A stretch of DNA of 15,000 nucleotides from Halocaridina rubra (Eukaryota; Arthropoda; Malacostraca; Decapoda; Atyidae). This document shows, in pieces, positions 1 to 10,618 of this stretch (positions within the stretch are counted from its first letter, which is position 1; every line of letters starts with the position of its first letter). Location: assembly GCA_037179515.1 (NCBI GenBank), contig JAXCGZ010011687.1, positions 1 to 15,000 of the forward strand, written 5' to 3'. A program made the translations under genes and the position numbers. Under the pieces are notes generated by a model. It made no database searches. It was not told the DNA's origin and was given only the letters and a program-made list of their open reading frames with translations.

Positions 1-1406
1 TTCTACTGACACCACTGCCGTAGGGCTTTTCCTCCTACGTAGATATGTTTATAATTATGGTAGCGTGGTTACAAGGCAATGAACATTTGTACCTGATGGG
101 TACAAGGTAAGAATGGACACGCAGTGAATCCTTTACTTATATTTATTCTAGAGTACAACACATCCGACGCCTCAATGCCCCTGTGCCTCAAATGGCCCCC
201 ACCCTATGACTATCACAATCTAGGATCTATTCGTGCCCCTGGTAATTTCTAACTAACTGTCTCTGCCCTGGGTGGCTCTTTAAATACCCCCAGGGCAGGG
301 CGTGGCTTAGCATCCAATTCTCCAATGAAATCAGTCAGATCTAGTCCTAGCTAATCAGCGCCAGGTTCAAAGTGGAATCCCACCTACTTCCGGGGAGGAG
401 TTATTGGGCATCTCTGCAGGGTATGTACCTGCGTACGAAACACAAGTTTATGTGTGTTGTGGTTTAGGAAATGGCTAACTTCCTGTCCTTTCTCGCCCTT
501 CTCGATGCCAGGTCCATAAGTCTCATGGTTCCGGTCATATATTTCCTTGGCACTTTCTACAAACATTGTAATAAAATATCCATGCCCTCGACCAACCGTT
601 TCCGCTCAGGAAGTCATACGACAACCTAACTACTGGGCAAATATCAAGTGTGGCCTCATAGGCAAAATTGCCATTTAGAATATATCTGCACATTTTATTT
701 ATTTTTTGAGTATGTCTAATGCATAATACTAGAGACTGTTGCTGATCTTCAAGTTTGGGGCTGAAGGATATGCATATCCTTTGAAAACCACAGATGATTA
801 AAAAATACAAAATTCTCTTCAGTAAGAAGCGAATCGTTTAACAAAACACTATTGTCATCTTGAAGATACTTTTAGTGGAGACTGAAAGTTTGATAATCAT
901 AGAATTATGAGAAAACATGTCTACTCTGTTCTGACTTTCCTTTTATTAAGTTGACAACAACTTAATCGACTTGAAACTGGCATTACTTCATTTATTATTT
1001 TTTTTTTTAAGTTCAAGGCTAGTGTAAGTTTTCCAGTTAAGCTATGAATGAAGTTAATTCAAAGAGACCTCGTACAATTTTCGCTGAAGTCATTTGAACC
1101 TCATATTAGTTTGTTATCCATTTAGTTGGAGGCTAATTCAAGTTATAATTTTGTCATTAAAGTTCCGTATTTAACCCCCCCCCCCCCAATAGCTCCCATA
1201 TTTCTTTACCAGATACATGGGATAAAGGAGAGGAAAGGATAGTTGTGTCCCTCATATAGTAAGGATACCTGGTCACTTCAAAGCGTTCCTTCTGTTACGC
1301 ACGGATAGAGGTCGGGCCTCGAGAGATGAAGTGATACATATACAGCATCTGTCCCAACCACCTATTTTTTTTTTTAATTAAAGCGACAAACAACAACAAC
1401 TGTTCT
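1..1406. other. intergenic sequence without recognisable gene
   Basis: No reading frame with recognisable protein character was found on either strand; the two short minus-strand frames at 384-566 and 535-810 have no motif and no homology I can name. The stretch contains one GC-rich inverted repeat (263-298, listed separately), a C13 homopolymer at 1175-1187 and several short A or T runs. Nothing else was seen. Confidence 0.6.
263..298. repeat. 10-bp perfect inverted repeat (hairpin)
   Basis: CTGCCCTGGG at 263-272 is the exact reverse complement of CCCAGGGCAG at 289-298. The 16-base loop contains the AT-rich TTTAAATA. This is seen directly. It could form a stem-loop, but no function is indicated and no gene abuts it. 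Confidence 0.7.
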
Positions 1407-1414
1407 CACACACA

Positions 1415-1454
<40 letters not shown>

Positions 1455-1455
1455 C
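1407..1455. repeat. (CA)n microsatellite
   Basis: A tract of CA dinucleotides with a few interruptions (CAAACA near its start, CACGCA near its end). It explains the Cys/Val-rich artefactual frame on the opposite strand. Confidence 0.95.
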
Positions 1456-1814
1456 TAATCCCATATCAAAAATGTAAGGATATAAGAAAAAAAAAATTAT
1501 CCTACTGAAAATATTTTGAGTAAAATTTCCTTTTACTATCACATGGTGAAGGGGTCTGAACGCAGAATATATTACCTTTTCTTGACCTGGTGCCAAAATA
1601 GGTCACGGAATTGCACACACAACCTTGAAAAAGGGTCTTGGAAGAGGCGGAGGTAATGAATTTTTTTTTTTTTTCGATTTGGCATTGTCTGAAAGAAATT
1701 AATATACTTTGTCATAAGCCATCATAAATTCATTAATAATTAAAATTAATTATATAATATTCATTTTCAACCAGTAAAAGGACATATGTCATTACAAAAT
1801 AATATTTTGCTGAT

Positions 1815-2143
1815 GAGGTACCGCTTTAGCGCAATGGTTAAGCGTATTCTGTCACGTGGGAAGGAACAGATTTCCAACATTAGATGCCTCAATAAACTTG
1901 ATGTATATAATCTTATCACTATTAAATATTCACTTTCATGTACAGGTTATATGTAATGAATGTATACGAAGGATACATTCCATTTAATACAATAAACTAG
2001 AAGTTAACAGTAAGTGAGAATGTAATACATGCATTCTCCTTAAATATTAGATACGCCAATAAACTTCGTTTATTGCATCTTTTCAGTATCAAATATCCTC
2101 TTCCATGTAGAAATTAACTGCAATCAACGCACACAAAGGCACA
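1815..2143. repeat. diverged tandem duplication with weak tRNA-like head
   Basis: Two segments starting at ATTAGAT (about 1879 and 2046, offset 167) run in parallel for about 95 bases. Shared landmarks are CAATAAACTT, a TCTT..CA/GTAT block, CATGTA and a terminal AAGG; identity by eye is roughly two thirds to three quarters. Upstream, 1823-1841 reads TAGCGCAATGGTTAAGCG, which resembles a pol III box A, but no convincing box B follows. Two small hairpins lie between the copies: GAATGTAT/ATACATTC (1958-1965, 1973-1980) and GAGAATG/CATTCTC (2016-2022, 2032-2038). It may be a decayed dimeric SINE; that is inference. Confidence 0.45.

Positions 2144-4092
<1,949 letters not shown>

Positions 4093-4166
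<74 letters not shown>
4093..4166. repeat. (GA)n microsatellite, tract 2
   Basis: About 74 bases of GA repeat with one phase break (GAGGAG near 4117). It lies exactly between the truncated 5' end of LINE-B and the 3' end of LINE-A. Confidence 0.97.
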
Positions 4167-4168
<2 letters not shown>

Positions 4169-4634
4169 AATAAATATAAATAAATAAATGACTTTATTTC
4201 CAATAATTACATTGGTTATTCTCATTACATTACAATATGAGCAGAGTAGAGAATGAATATAGTATAAGTTTATTACATTACTTATTAAAAAACAAGAAAA
4301 CAGTTATATATATATCAGAAAAAATCCTAAATCCATCACCTAAGAGTTAAAAAGTATGAAATCACAACCAAAATCCTAAAATTATACTTATATACATAAT
4401 AAGGAAAGATATAAAATAAGCGTTACAGAAATAAAATACTAAAAGGTTAGAACATTATAATTCTCTTATGGATAAAAATGCAAAGCATCACAAATCTAAC
4501 TTTAAATATAGTTAAAATGCAAATTACGAGAAAACACATCTTAGAAAATACATCTTAAAAAGCATCTACATAAAGGTATGAGTTAAGACATATTTCATAT
4601 GTTAAGCATCAGTAAAAGCATGTCATTCTTTTTT
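4167..4634 (-). other. LINE-A 3' UTR and tail
   Basis: AT-rich noncoding stretch downstream of the ORF2 stop. On the minus strand it ends with GGAAATAAAGTC, which contains a canonical AATAAA, then repeated TTTA units, then (CT)n. LINE-B ends with a closely similar GGAATAAAGT at the same distance from its end, so the motif appears conserved between the families. It could serve as polyadenylation signal and/or RT recognition site (inference). Confidence 0.7.
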
Positions 4635-5210
4635 TTAAATATATTTCTTCAGATTACTTTTAAAAGAGTACACAGATGGCGAGTCTCTAACAGCGATTGG
4701 GAGGCTATTCCAAAATTGTGGGCCTCTAGTAGCAATTTCTCTCGACCCCAAATTCGTATGTGCTCTTTTTACAACCAAATTATTAGAGTGTCTAGTAGTC
4801 ACACCAGTTGCTGAGTTTACTGTATCAAACTCATATAACCATCCAGGCAGATAGCCTCTTACAACCTTAAAAACCAAACTACAGACATCATATTTACATT
4901 TATCATTTATTTTTAACCATGCAAGTTCTGATAAAAAGGGGGAGATATGTTCGTATTTTCGAACAGTACCAATAGCGACTCGGGCTGCAAAATTCTGTAA
5001 TTTCTGGACTTTATTAAGTTGTGTTTTACTCGTAGAGCCCCATATCACAAAACAATAATTTATAATACTTAAAGCCAGTGATTGCACCACATTTATACGT
5101 GTCTCAGTTTCAATGGAATCTTTCACTCTATTTAATTGAATAGGTGTTCCCATAACCTTTCTATATATTTCATCTATATGGATTTAAAAGGACATAAATC
5201 TATCAAAGTA
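4635..5210 (-). pseudogene. LINE-A ORF2 C-terminal domain
   Basis: An open segment 5153-4635 (172 codons) carries INYCFVIWGSTSKTQ, KLQNFAARVAIGTV, HISPFLSELAWL, TTRHSNNLVVKRAHTN and RGPQFWNSLPIAVR, the usual post-RT blocks of CR1/Jockey-like LINEs. The same frame continues upstream as NLGVYFDRFMSF, stop TAA at 5184-5186, IHIDEIYRKV; the stop replaces what should be a coding residue. A frameshift near 5227 separates it from the RT segment. The stop at 4635 matches the family C-terminus seen in LINE-B and is probably natural. Confidence 0.85.
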
Positions 5211-5288
5211 CACTCCGAGATTTGTTTACACTTTTCATTGGTCTGATTATATTCCCATTAAAATTTACACTAACGTCTTCTATCTGCG

Positions 5289-6399
5289 TTATGCACTGGC
5301 GAGATCCAATAAAGATACACTGGGGTTTTTCTCATTCAATAGGAGTCCATTTCTTTGCAAGTACAATTTAGCTCTACTTAATATATATTCAGCTTTTTGA
5401 ATTAATGTTTCTAGATTGTTGATGCCTCCTTCTATAGAAATTTGTGTATCATCTGCATATTGTACAACAAAGCAGTTTGGTAAATATTTCGTCAAGTCAT
5501 TAATATATATAGTAAATAAAATTGGACCAAGAATTGATCCTTGAGGAACACCAAATGTAATATTTCTTGGGGATGATACTATATTACCAATTTTGACTGA
5601 CTGATATCGATTAGTTAAATAATCTTGGAACCAGCATGGATCTATATTTAGCAACTGACATTTTTCTATTAGAATGTTATGATTTACACTATCAAAAGCT
5701 TTTGATAGATCTAGAAGTAGAAGCAAAGATATTTTTTTATTATCAATGTTTTTATATTTGATCAGATATCTTCAATAGTGCTGTTTATGTCGATAGCTTT
5801 GGTCTAAAGCCATGTTGACTTTCAGAAAGGAGATTATTTATTTCTAGGTATTGTGTCAGTTGATTAGCAACAATCTTTTCTAATACTTTGGACAGAACTG
5901 GAAGCAAGGAAATGGGTCTATAATTAGTAATCTCCTCTTCATCTCCTCCTTTGAAAGCAGGAATAGCATAAGGAGACTTCCATAATTCTGGATAAGAGTA
6001 TGTAACAACAGATGTGTTAACAATAACACAGGGATAGTACGCTATAATAAATAATGCATCTCTTATAAAACGAAGTGAGATGCCATCAGACCCACATGCA
6101 CTGGATTCTTTTAAACTTTTTATTGTCAATATCACTGTCTCACAATCGACTGGAGATAGTTTGAACTGAAGTAATCCATCCTGATTATTAATATTATTAT
6201 TATTAATACCTTCTTGATATGCATCAGGATGAATATTATAATTTCCTTCAAGTTCATTTTGAGTTTTTTCGTAAGTTATTTTTCCAACATCTGCAAAAAA
6301 TTCATTAAAATTCTCTGCTTTCATCATTACGTCCTCTTTAGTTTCAGATATCGGCAAATTATTATTATTATCAGTATAGAGCATCTTTTTGACAATTTT
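5289..6399 (-). pseudogene. LINE-A ORF2 reverse transcriptase domain
   Basis: The first segment (6399-5785) has the pre-RT linker and fingers, including KSLKESSACGSDGI, ELWKSPYAIPAFKGGD, NYRPISLLPVLSKVLEKI and SQHGFRP. The second (5726-5289) has the palm: LDLSKAFDSVNH with the first catalytic Asp, GVPQGSILGPILF, and the YADD box (QYADDTQI) with the Asp pair. All catalytic carboxylates are still encoded. Two lesions break it: a frameshift around 5735-5785 near an A-rich run, and another around 5325 after LLLNEKN. A TGA at 6400-6402 joins this segment in frame to the endonuclease and probably replaces a Trp codon (TGG). In an intact copy the enzyme reverse-transcribes element RNA at the nicked target. 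Confidence 0.92.
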
Positions 6400-7503
6400 T
6401 CAGGAAGCTGAAATGTCATGTTTATTACTTTTGAATTCATTTCTATAATACATTTTTCTACTATTATCTATAGTATGTTTTACTTTCTTCTTTTGTTCTT
6501 TATAATTTTCTCTTAGTACTAAATTATATTTATTAAGTTTGAGGTTCCTTTGTAACTTATCTCTCTCTCTCATAGAATCTTTTATTTCCTCTGATATCCA
6601 AGGAGCTGGTGGACGTACTATTTCCCTTGTTACTATCGGTGCACTAATATCTATACATTTTGTCATAACTTCAGTCAATATATGAACTTGATTACTTACA
6701 TTATCTGTTCTTAAAATACTATTAAGAGTGTTTATTTCATTCATTAGAAGATTACAAAGAGTTTCTTGGGAATAATTTCTAAGACAACGAAATGTTTTGA
6801 ATACTGGTTTTCTTTTAGGTTTCCTTATGTTTAAAGATAGAGCTATCGCCTCGTGGTCTGCCACGGGACCTGGCAATACATCCAGTTGGGTTATCATGTT
6901 CTTAATATTTGTTATCATTAAATCAAGCAAAGAGGCAGAAATTGGAATGATTCGTGTTGGCTGATTAATGAGTTGATCTAATTTTAGATTAGCTAGAAGT
7001 GTGTTCATCTTGTTCTGTGCTTTTAGTAAATCATCATTAAAATTCCCCAAAATAAAAACAGGTTTATCACGTAAAAGCAAATTCTTAAAAGTGTCTAAAA
7101 TATATGTCAAAGAGTCAGCGCTCGCCTTAGGGTGGCGATATAAACAACCAATTACAAAAGATGGTAAATAGCGATATTGAATAAATAACCATATGGATTC
7201 CACACCTTCATGCTTCTCACTAATATTCTTTATTTCCTTTACCTTTAAATAGTTCCTTACATATAAACAGACTCCTCCACCTCGACCATTATCTTCACGA
7301 TACACATTATAGGTTGGAATGTTCACAAATTCATTACAAATGTAAGGATAGAGCCATGTCTCACTAACACATAATATATCTATTTTTTGTTTTATCATCA
7401 GTAGTTCCAGTTCATTCTTATGACTTAATAAAGACTGGGCATTAACGTAATAAACAATAATATTATCTTTATTCTGTTCGGCACAATCTTCCTGGCCAGA
7501 AAC
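6400..7503 (-). pseudogene. LINE-A ORF2 APE-type endonuclease domain
   Basis: Open from directly after the TAG at 7504-7506. It begins VSGQEDCAEQNK and then VYYVNAQSLLSHKNEL, whose Asn (about residue 21) is the metal-binding residue of block I. It continues with CVSETWL (catalytic Glu), GGGVCLYVR, GCLYRHP, LGNFNDD, SASLLDLMITN and ADHEAIALSLN (catalytic His). The canonical GDFN motif reads GNFN: codon AAT at 7042-7044 in place of GAT, a single transition that removes a catalytic Asp. The first Met, at 7398, lies beyond block I, so an AUG start there would give a truncated nuclease. The segment ends at a TGA (6400-6402) and continues in the same frame into RT. In an intact element it nicks target DNA. 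Confidence 0.9.
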
Positions 7504-8061
7504 CTAATTCAAATTATAAATACAAAACTTTCCCTTATGGCCGTACTCTTGACATACATTGCATCTTACTTTGTGGTCATATCTACAATTACTCTGTCTA
7601 TGGTTATATTCACCACAATTAAAGCAGCCCCTCCTGTTTATATTCGTCACATTGTTGTTTGTACGGGAATACCAGCCACCTGAATGATCTCGCAACCTAT
7701 CACCTCTGTTATAGTTAATACCAGCCCACTGGCGATTAATTACCTCGACAGGGCCACGCCTATTAATCAAATTACCTTTAGAGTATGGAGTCTTATTTTG
7801 ATGCACAGGTCTTCTGTTACTTATATTCAGGTTATTTTCATAGTTGCCACCTCTTTCTCTGTTAAAGGTCAATGACTTATTTCTATTATCATTATTATGA
7901 TGCACAGGTCTTCTGTTACTTATATTCAGGTTATTTTCATAGTTGCCACCTCTTTCTCTGTTAAAGGTCAATGACATATTTCTATTATCATTATTATTAC
8001 TTACGCCAAGCCTCTTTTGTTTTACTTCTCTCCAATTACTACAAACAATATTATTTTGCAT
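7504..8061 (-). pseudogene. LINE-A zinc-knuckle (gag-like) frame
   Basis: Starts with ATG at 8061 and encodes 185 residues, ending at TAG 7504-7506. It is rich in Asn and Arg (nucleic-acid-binding character). Near the C-terminus there are two CCHC knuckles, CFNCGEYNHRQSNC and CNVCQEYGHKGKFC, both with CX2CX4HX4C spacing. A perfect 33-residue tandem duplication occupies the N-terminal half, with one Lys/Met difference between units. It overlaps by about 40 bases, in another frame, the end of the esterase-like segment (stop at 8022). It is therefore either the C-terminal part of ORF1 after a frameshift or a separate ORF. ORF2 follows in the same frame after the TAG. It likely packages element RNA (family knowledge). 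Confidence 0.82.
7799..7996 (-). repeat. 99-bp tandem duplication in the zinc-knuckle frame
   Basis: Units 7799-7897 and 7898-7996 are identical except for one base seen by eye (T at 7877, A at 7976 on plus), which gives Lys versus Met. The 99-bp period keeps the frame and repeats a block containing SLTFNRERGGNYENN. The near identity implies a recent duplication or recent conversion. Confidence 0.95.
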
Positions 8062-8122
8062 TCAGAAGAAATGGCATCTAACAATCTGGTAGCCCCTATC
8101 CTACTTAGAATATCATAGTCAA

Positions 8123-8141
8123 TATTACCATGGCTATCATA
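8123..8141. repeat. target-site duplication of SINE copy 1 (left)
   Basis: TATTACCATGGCTATCATA is repeated exactly at 8339-8357 (19 bp, no mismatch). It defines the SINE insertion in LINE-A ORF1. Confidence 0.97.
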
Positions 8142-8338
8142 GTAGTCGCCGTGGCTCAGTCGGTAGCGTCTCCGACTCTGAGGCGTCAGGTCGAGGGTGC
8201 GCGCCCCGCCACGGTCTGAGGTTAGCAAAGGCATGCACTCAGCGTAAGGATTACATCTGCCAAAACAAGTCCTTCTCAAGAAGGCAACCGTCCTAGCCCT
8301 TGGTTGATAAGGGAGTCCGTGACGTAAAACCGGAACAG
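8142..8338 (+). mobile_element. tRNA-derived SINE, copy 1, inside LINE-A
   Basis: The 197-bp insert begins GTAGTCGCCGTGGCTCAGTCGG, whose TGGCTCAGTCGG is a pol III box A, followed by AGGTCGAGGGTG as a degenerate box B. GCCGTGG and CCACGGT can pair as a tRNA-like acceptor stem. The non-tRNA body includes the hairpin CCTTC-TCAA-GAAGG. The 3' end is CCGGAACAG with no poly(A). Perfect 19-bp flanking duplications show LINE-type mobilisation, and it transposed after LINE-A. The partner LINE that supplied its 3' end is not identifiable here. Confidence 0.93.
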
Positions 8339-8357
8339 TATTACCATGGCTATCATA
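8339..8357. repeat. target-site duplication of SINE copy 1 (right)
   Basis: Exact copy of 8123-8141. Deleting the SINE plus one duplication copy restores a continuous ORF1 reading through the junction. Confidence 0.97.
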
Positions 8358-9309
8358 ACAATTATAATCTATATCACCAGTTCCAAATCTAAAATATTTA
8401 TCTGTGTTAATGAAAACAACCTCATTGTTTTTACACTATTCTGATAGTTTAGCATTATATTGAACAATTTTATCAACTAATTCATCTGATTTCAAACTAG
8501 GAACGAGTTCACATACTTTGACACTAATATCATCATCATATTTATGTTTTAGATTAGCTGCAATGGTCCCAAGGCAATCGAGTATTTCTTCCACTGTCCT
8601 TTCCTCGTCCAAGAGATCTTGAATTCCACAATATATGATACATTCCTTAAGTGGATGATTTAGCTTTTCAGTAATTCCATGATTTTATCAAGTTCATGTT
8701 TGCTTCCGAGAGAGTCCTAACAATTACGTTTTCATGAAGGTCACTATTCTTTATATCCTGAAGGCACAAATCTCCTATTATTAGAGATTTTCTTGTACAT
8801 GATTCGTTATCTTCATGAATTTCACCATCTTTATGGCTCAATGCTTCTTCCAAAATCTTTATTTTTTACTCTGCTATGAAAAGTTTAGTTTTGAGCTCAT
8901 CAATTTCTTTTTCCTTTTCTGCTAGACTATTATTTACAACATACAACCTGTCATTAGTTTCTCTCATAAACTTCTCAAATCTCTCTCTCAGCTCGGTCAT
9001 ACTAATGTGCTCACTTCCCTTGTCTAGGCTGGCATCTGATGTTAACATATGAGAGGATAAATGGGTTTTATTAAGGCTCCTGTAGTATACCATTAATTTA
9101 TCAATAAGTTTTTCTTTTGTTGTCCAAATTCCTCCCAGTTCCAGCTGACTACAGTACTTTTGTAATTCATTTTTCGTATAGTTGGAATGAAGTTGGTCCC
9201 ATGTTGGGTTACGTAATGATGACAATGGGGGATGATTTTTTGCTTGTTCCGTTGCAGATACTTCCGCGGGAGTGGGAATTGGTGCATTTTCACTTGGTAA
9301 GTCAGACAT

Positions 9310-9679
9310 CTCGAAAACAGAAAAGTTTTATAATGCTAGAGGTAATAATCGACGCAGAAAAGAGAATGACGCGTGTTGACGTTACAAAAGGCTAACTGGG
9401 CATGCGCGGTGTGTTGACGTAACAAAAGGCTAACTGCGCATGCGTGGTGTGTGACGTCACAAAAGGCTAACTGCGCATGCGTGAACTTTGGAAAATTTGA
9501 AAACGAGTCCCTCTCAGATTAACTCAAATTTTCAAAGATAAAACAAATACAAAACACACTAAAATATTCACTAAATATGTCACCACAGCAACCACTGCAC
9601 ATTTACAAACAAGTATGGGAAATATCCAACACCACAAACACCCAAAACCGCCAAAAATTAAAGAAAATACGAGAGGAGC

Positions 9680-9684
<5 letters not shown>
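9310..9684 (-). promoter_or_regulatory. LINE-A 5' UTR / putative internal promoter
   Basis: The 375 bases lie between the right-hand (GA)n tract and the ORF1 ATG. The half near ORF1 is GC/CpG-rich and carries the tandem monomers at 9374-9486; the distal half is AT-rich. LINEs use internal promoters in the 5' UTR, so this is the expected place; activity is inference. Confidence 0.55.
9374..9486 (-). repeat. three 38-bp monomers with CRE-like palindromes
   Basis: Units begin at about 9374, 9412 and 9450 (the third is one base shorter). Each contains TGACGTNA: TGACGTTA, TGACGTAA and the full palindrome TGACGTCA. Each also has AAAAGGCTAACTG and the alternating-purine motif GCATGCG (GCGCATGCG in units 2 and 3, close to an NRF-1-type site). 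The repeated, CpG-containing layout resembles the promoter monomers of some mammalian L1 elements (analogy only). Confidence 0.9.

Positions 9685-9765
<81 letters not shown>
9685..9765. repeat. (GA)n microsatellite, tract 3
   Basis: About 81 bases of pure GA between the 5' end of LINE-A (CACC at 9681-9684) and the 3' end of the LINE-B stub (TCAAAG at 9766). Confidence 0.98.
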
Positions 9766-10008
<243 letters not shown>

Positions 10009-10129
10009 TTGAGGAAATAAAGGGGGAGGTTACAGAATTTTGAGAACCAACAGGCATACATTATTCAGTCAAAATAGAACAGAAATAGTTGAGCCTTGGT
10101 TTTCAGTGAACCCAAACTTTTATACATAC

Positions 10130-10252
10130 ATATACACATGGCCTCATTCCCCCTTGCAAAGGGGGTGGCCGAGGCAAGAAACACGCATTCACCACGATCC
10201 ACATATACCTCAACCACTTCTCTTAGCTCCTTGGGGATAAAGGGTTACCACT
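10130..10252 (-). repeat. dispersed repeat, copy 1 (5'-truncated)
   Basis: The minus strand matches 14570-14680 over about 110 bases with small gaps. Shared blocks are TGG-AACCC, GTGGTGAAT, a GTTTCTT/GTTCTTT block, and a hairpin of C-rich and G-rich arms around TTGCAA or TTACAA, followed by GGAAT and a TA-rich tail. Both copies end at this hairpin next to a TATA/CATA-type simple repeat, which suggests a SINE-like 3' end. No protein is encoded. Confidence 0.65.
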
Positions 10253-10446
10253 TTCATACTTTTAAAAAAAAATATTTAGTTCCTAAGTTAAAGAACATAT
10301 CCACAAATCAATCCAGGGATTGTTAGGAAAATTTAATAACAATATCATCATTGCATATCATATATTTAACTATTCATTTTTGCAGACAGCCAAAGATAAT
10401 TTATATTACCTTTTAAGATTTTAGCATCATCTGATGACAAAAAAGA
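10253..10446. other. AT-rich intergenic sequence
   Basis: No gene, RNA or repeat was recognised between the dispersed repeat and the small frame at 10447. Stretches such as TTTTAAAAAAAAATATTT are simple low-complexity sequence. Confidence 0.6.
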
Positions 10447-10618
10447 TCATAAATAAAGAGCATCAAAAACTGCGAACGAAAATTTAGAACTTAAAGACAT
10501 AATTTTCAATATATCATTAACATATTCATATTTTTTGATAAGTGACTCCACAAATCGTCCAGTATCATCCTCCTCTCCAAAGTATCTGTCCATCTCTTTT
10601 TTTGGACTGGCACGTCAG
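10447..10618 (-). other. candidate small coding exon (unidentified)
   Basis: ATG at 10593 (context GAGATGG) opens a 48-codon frame beginning MDRYFGEEDDTGRFVESLIK and ending at TGA 10447-10449; the first half has the mixed charged/aromatic look of real protein. Just upstream, ATTCATTCTGTTTTCAG (CAG at 10619-10621) is a good splice acceptor. In that acceptor's register the ATG frame meets an immediate TGA, so either a second AG at 10607-10609 is used, the alternative frame (ADVPVQKKRWTDTLERRM) is the coding one, or nothing here is coding. No family recognised. Confidence 0.22.

Larger units (their letters stand above)
8022..9309 (-). pseudogene. LINE-A ORF1: SAP-like, coiled coil, SGNH-like segment
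   Basis: ATG at 9309 opens 147 codons. Residues about 44-76 (YTKNELQKYCSQLELGG then KEKLIDKL) fit a SAP DNA-binding motif, and residues about 104-147 are a charged coiled coil. TAA at 8866-8868 interrupts; the same frame continues (KILEEALSHKDGEIHEDN) to KSLIIGDLCLQDI, which resembles SGNH-hydrolase block I with the GDS serine changed to Leu. A frameshift near 8671 leads to LKECIIYCGIQDLLDEE, then TAG at 8436-8438, FRFGTGDIDYN, and the SINE. With the SINE removed, YDSHGN runs into DILSRIGATRLLDAI, like the last SGNH block. The esterase assignment rests on motif layout only; some CR1-like ORF1 proteins carry such a domain. Confidence 0.68.
4167..9684 (-). mobile_element. LINE-A, near full-length non-LTR retrotransposon in (GA)n
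   Basis: On the minus strand the order is: 5' UTR with tandem monomers (9684-9310), ORF1 with SAP-like, coiled-coil and SGNH-like parts (9309 to about 8022), zinc-knuckle frame (8061-7504), endonuclease/reverse transcriptase ORF2 (7503-4635), and 3' UTR (4634-4167) ending in a TTTA-rich tail. The ends abut (GA)n tracts at 4166 and 9685. The length, about 5.3 kb without the inserted SINE, suits a complete two-ORF LINE. The C-terminal blocks and the esterase-like ORF1 point to the CR1/Jockey side of the LINE tree; clade assignment is inference. The copy is inactive because of several nonsense codons and frameshifts. Confidence 0.9.

Noticed and set aside
384..810. Two minus-strand short frames near the left end
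   Set aside because: No motifs, no splice context and ordinary length for AT-rich chance frames.
7684..7875. Plus-strand 63-codon frame
   Set aside because: Antisense to the zinc-knuckle frame, which carries clear CCHC motifs.
8146..8215. Functional tRNA gene
   Set aside because: Box B is degenerate, the anticodon loop is irregular, and the sequence sits at the head of a 197-bp element with target-site duplications, so it is a SINE head.
8022..8279. An 85-codon frame beginning within the SINE
   Set aside because: It fuses antisense SINE sequence to the remnant of LINE-A ORF1; only the last part is LINE-derived.
9093..9395. Shadow frames opposite or offset to LINE-A ORF1
   Set aside because: The minus-strand frame starting at 9309 has the SAP-like and coiled-coil character; the others overlap it without motifs.
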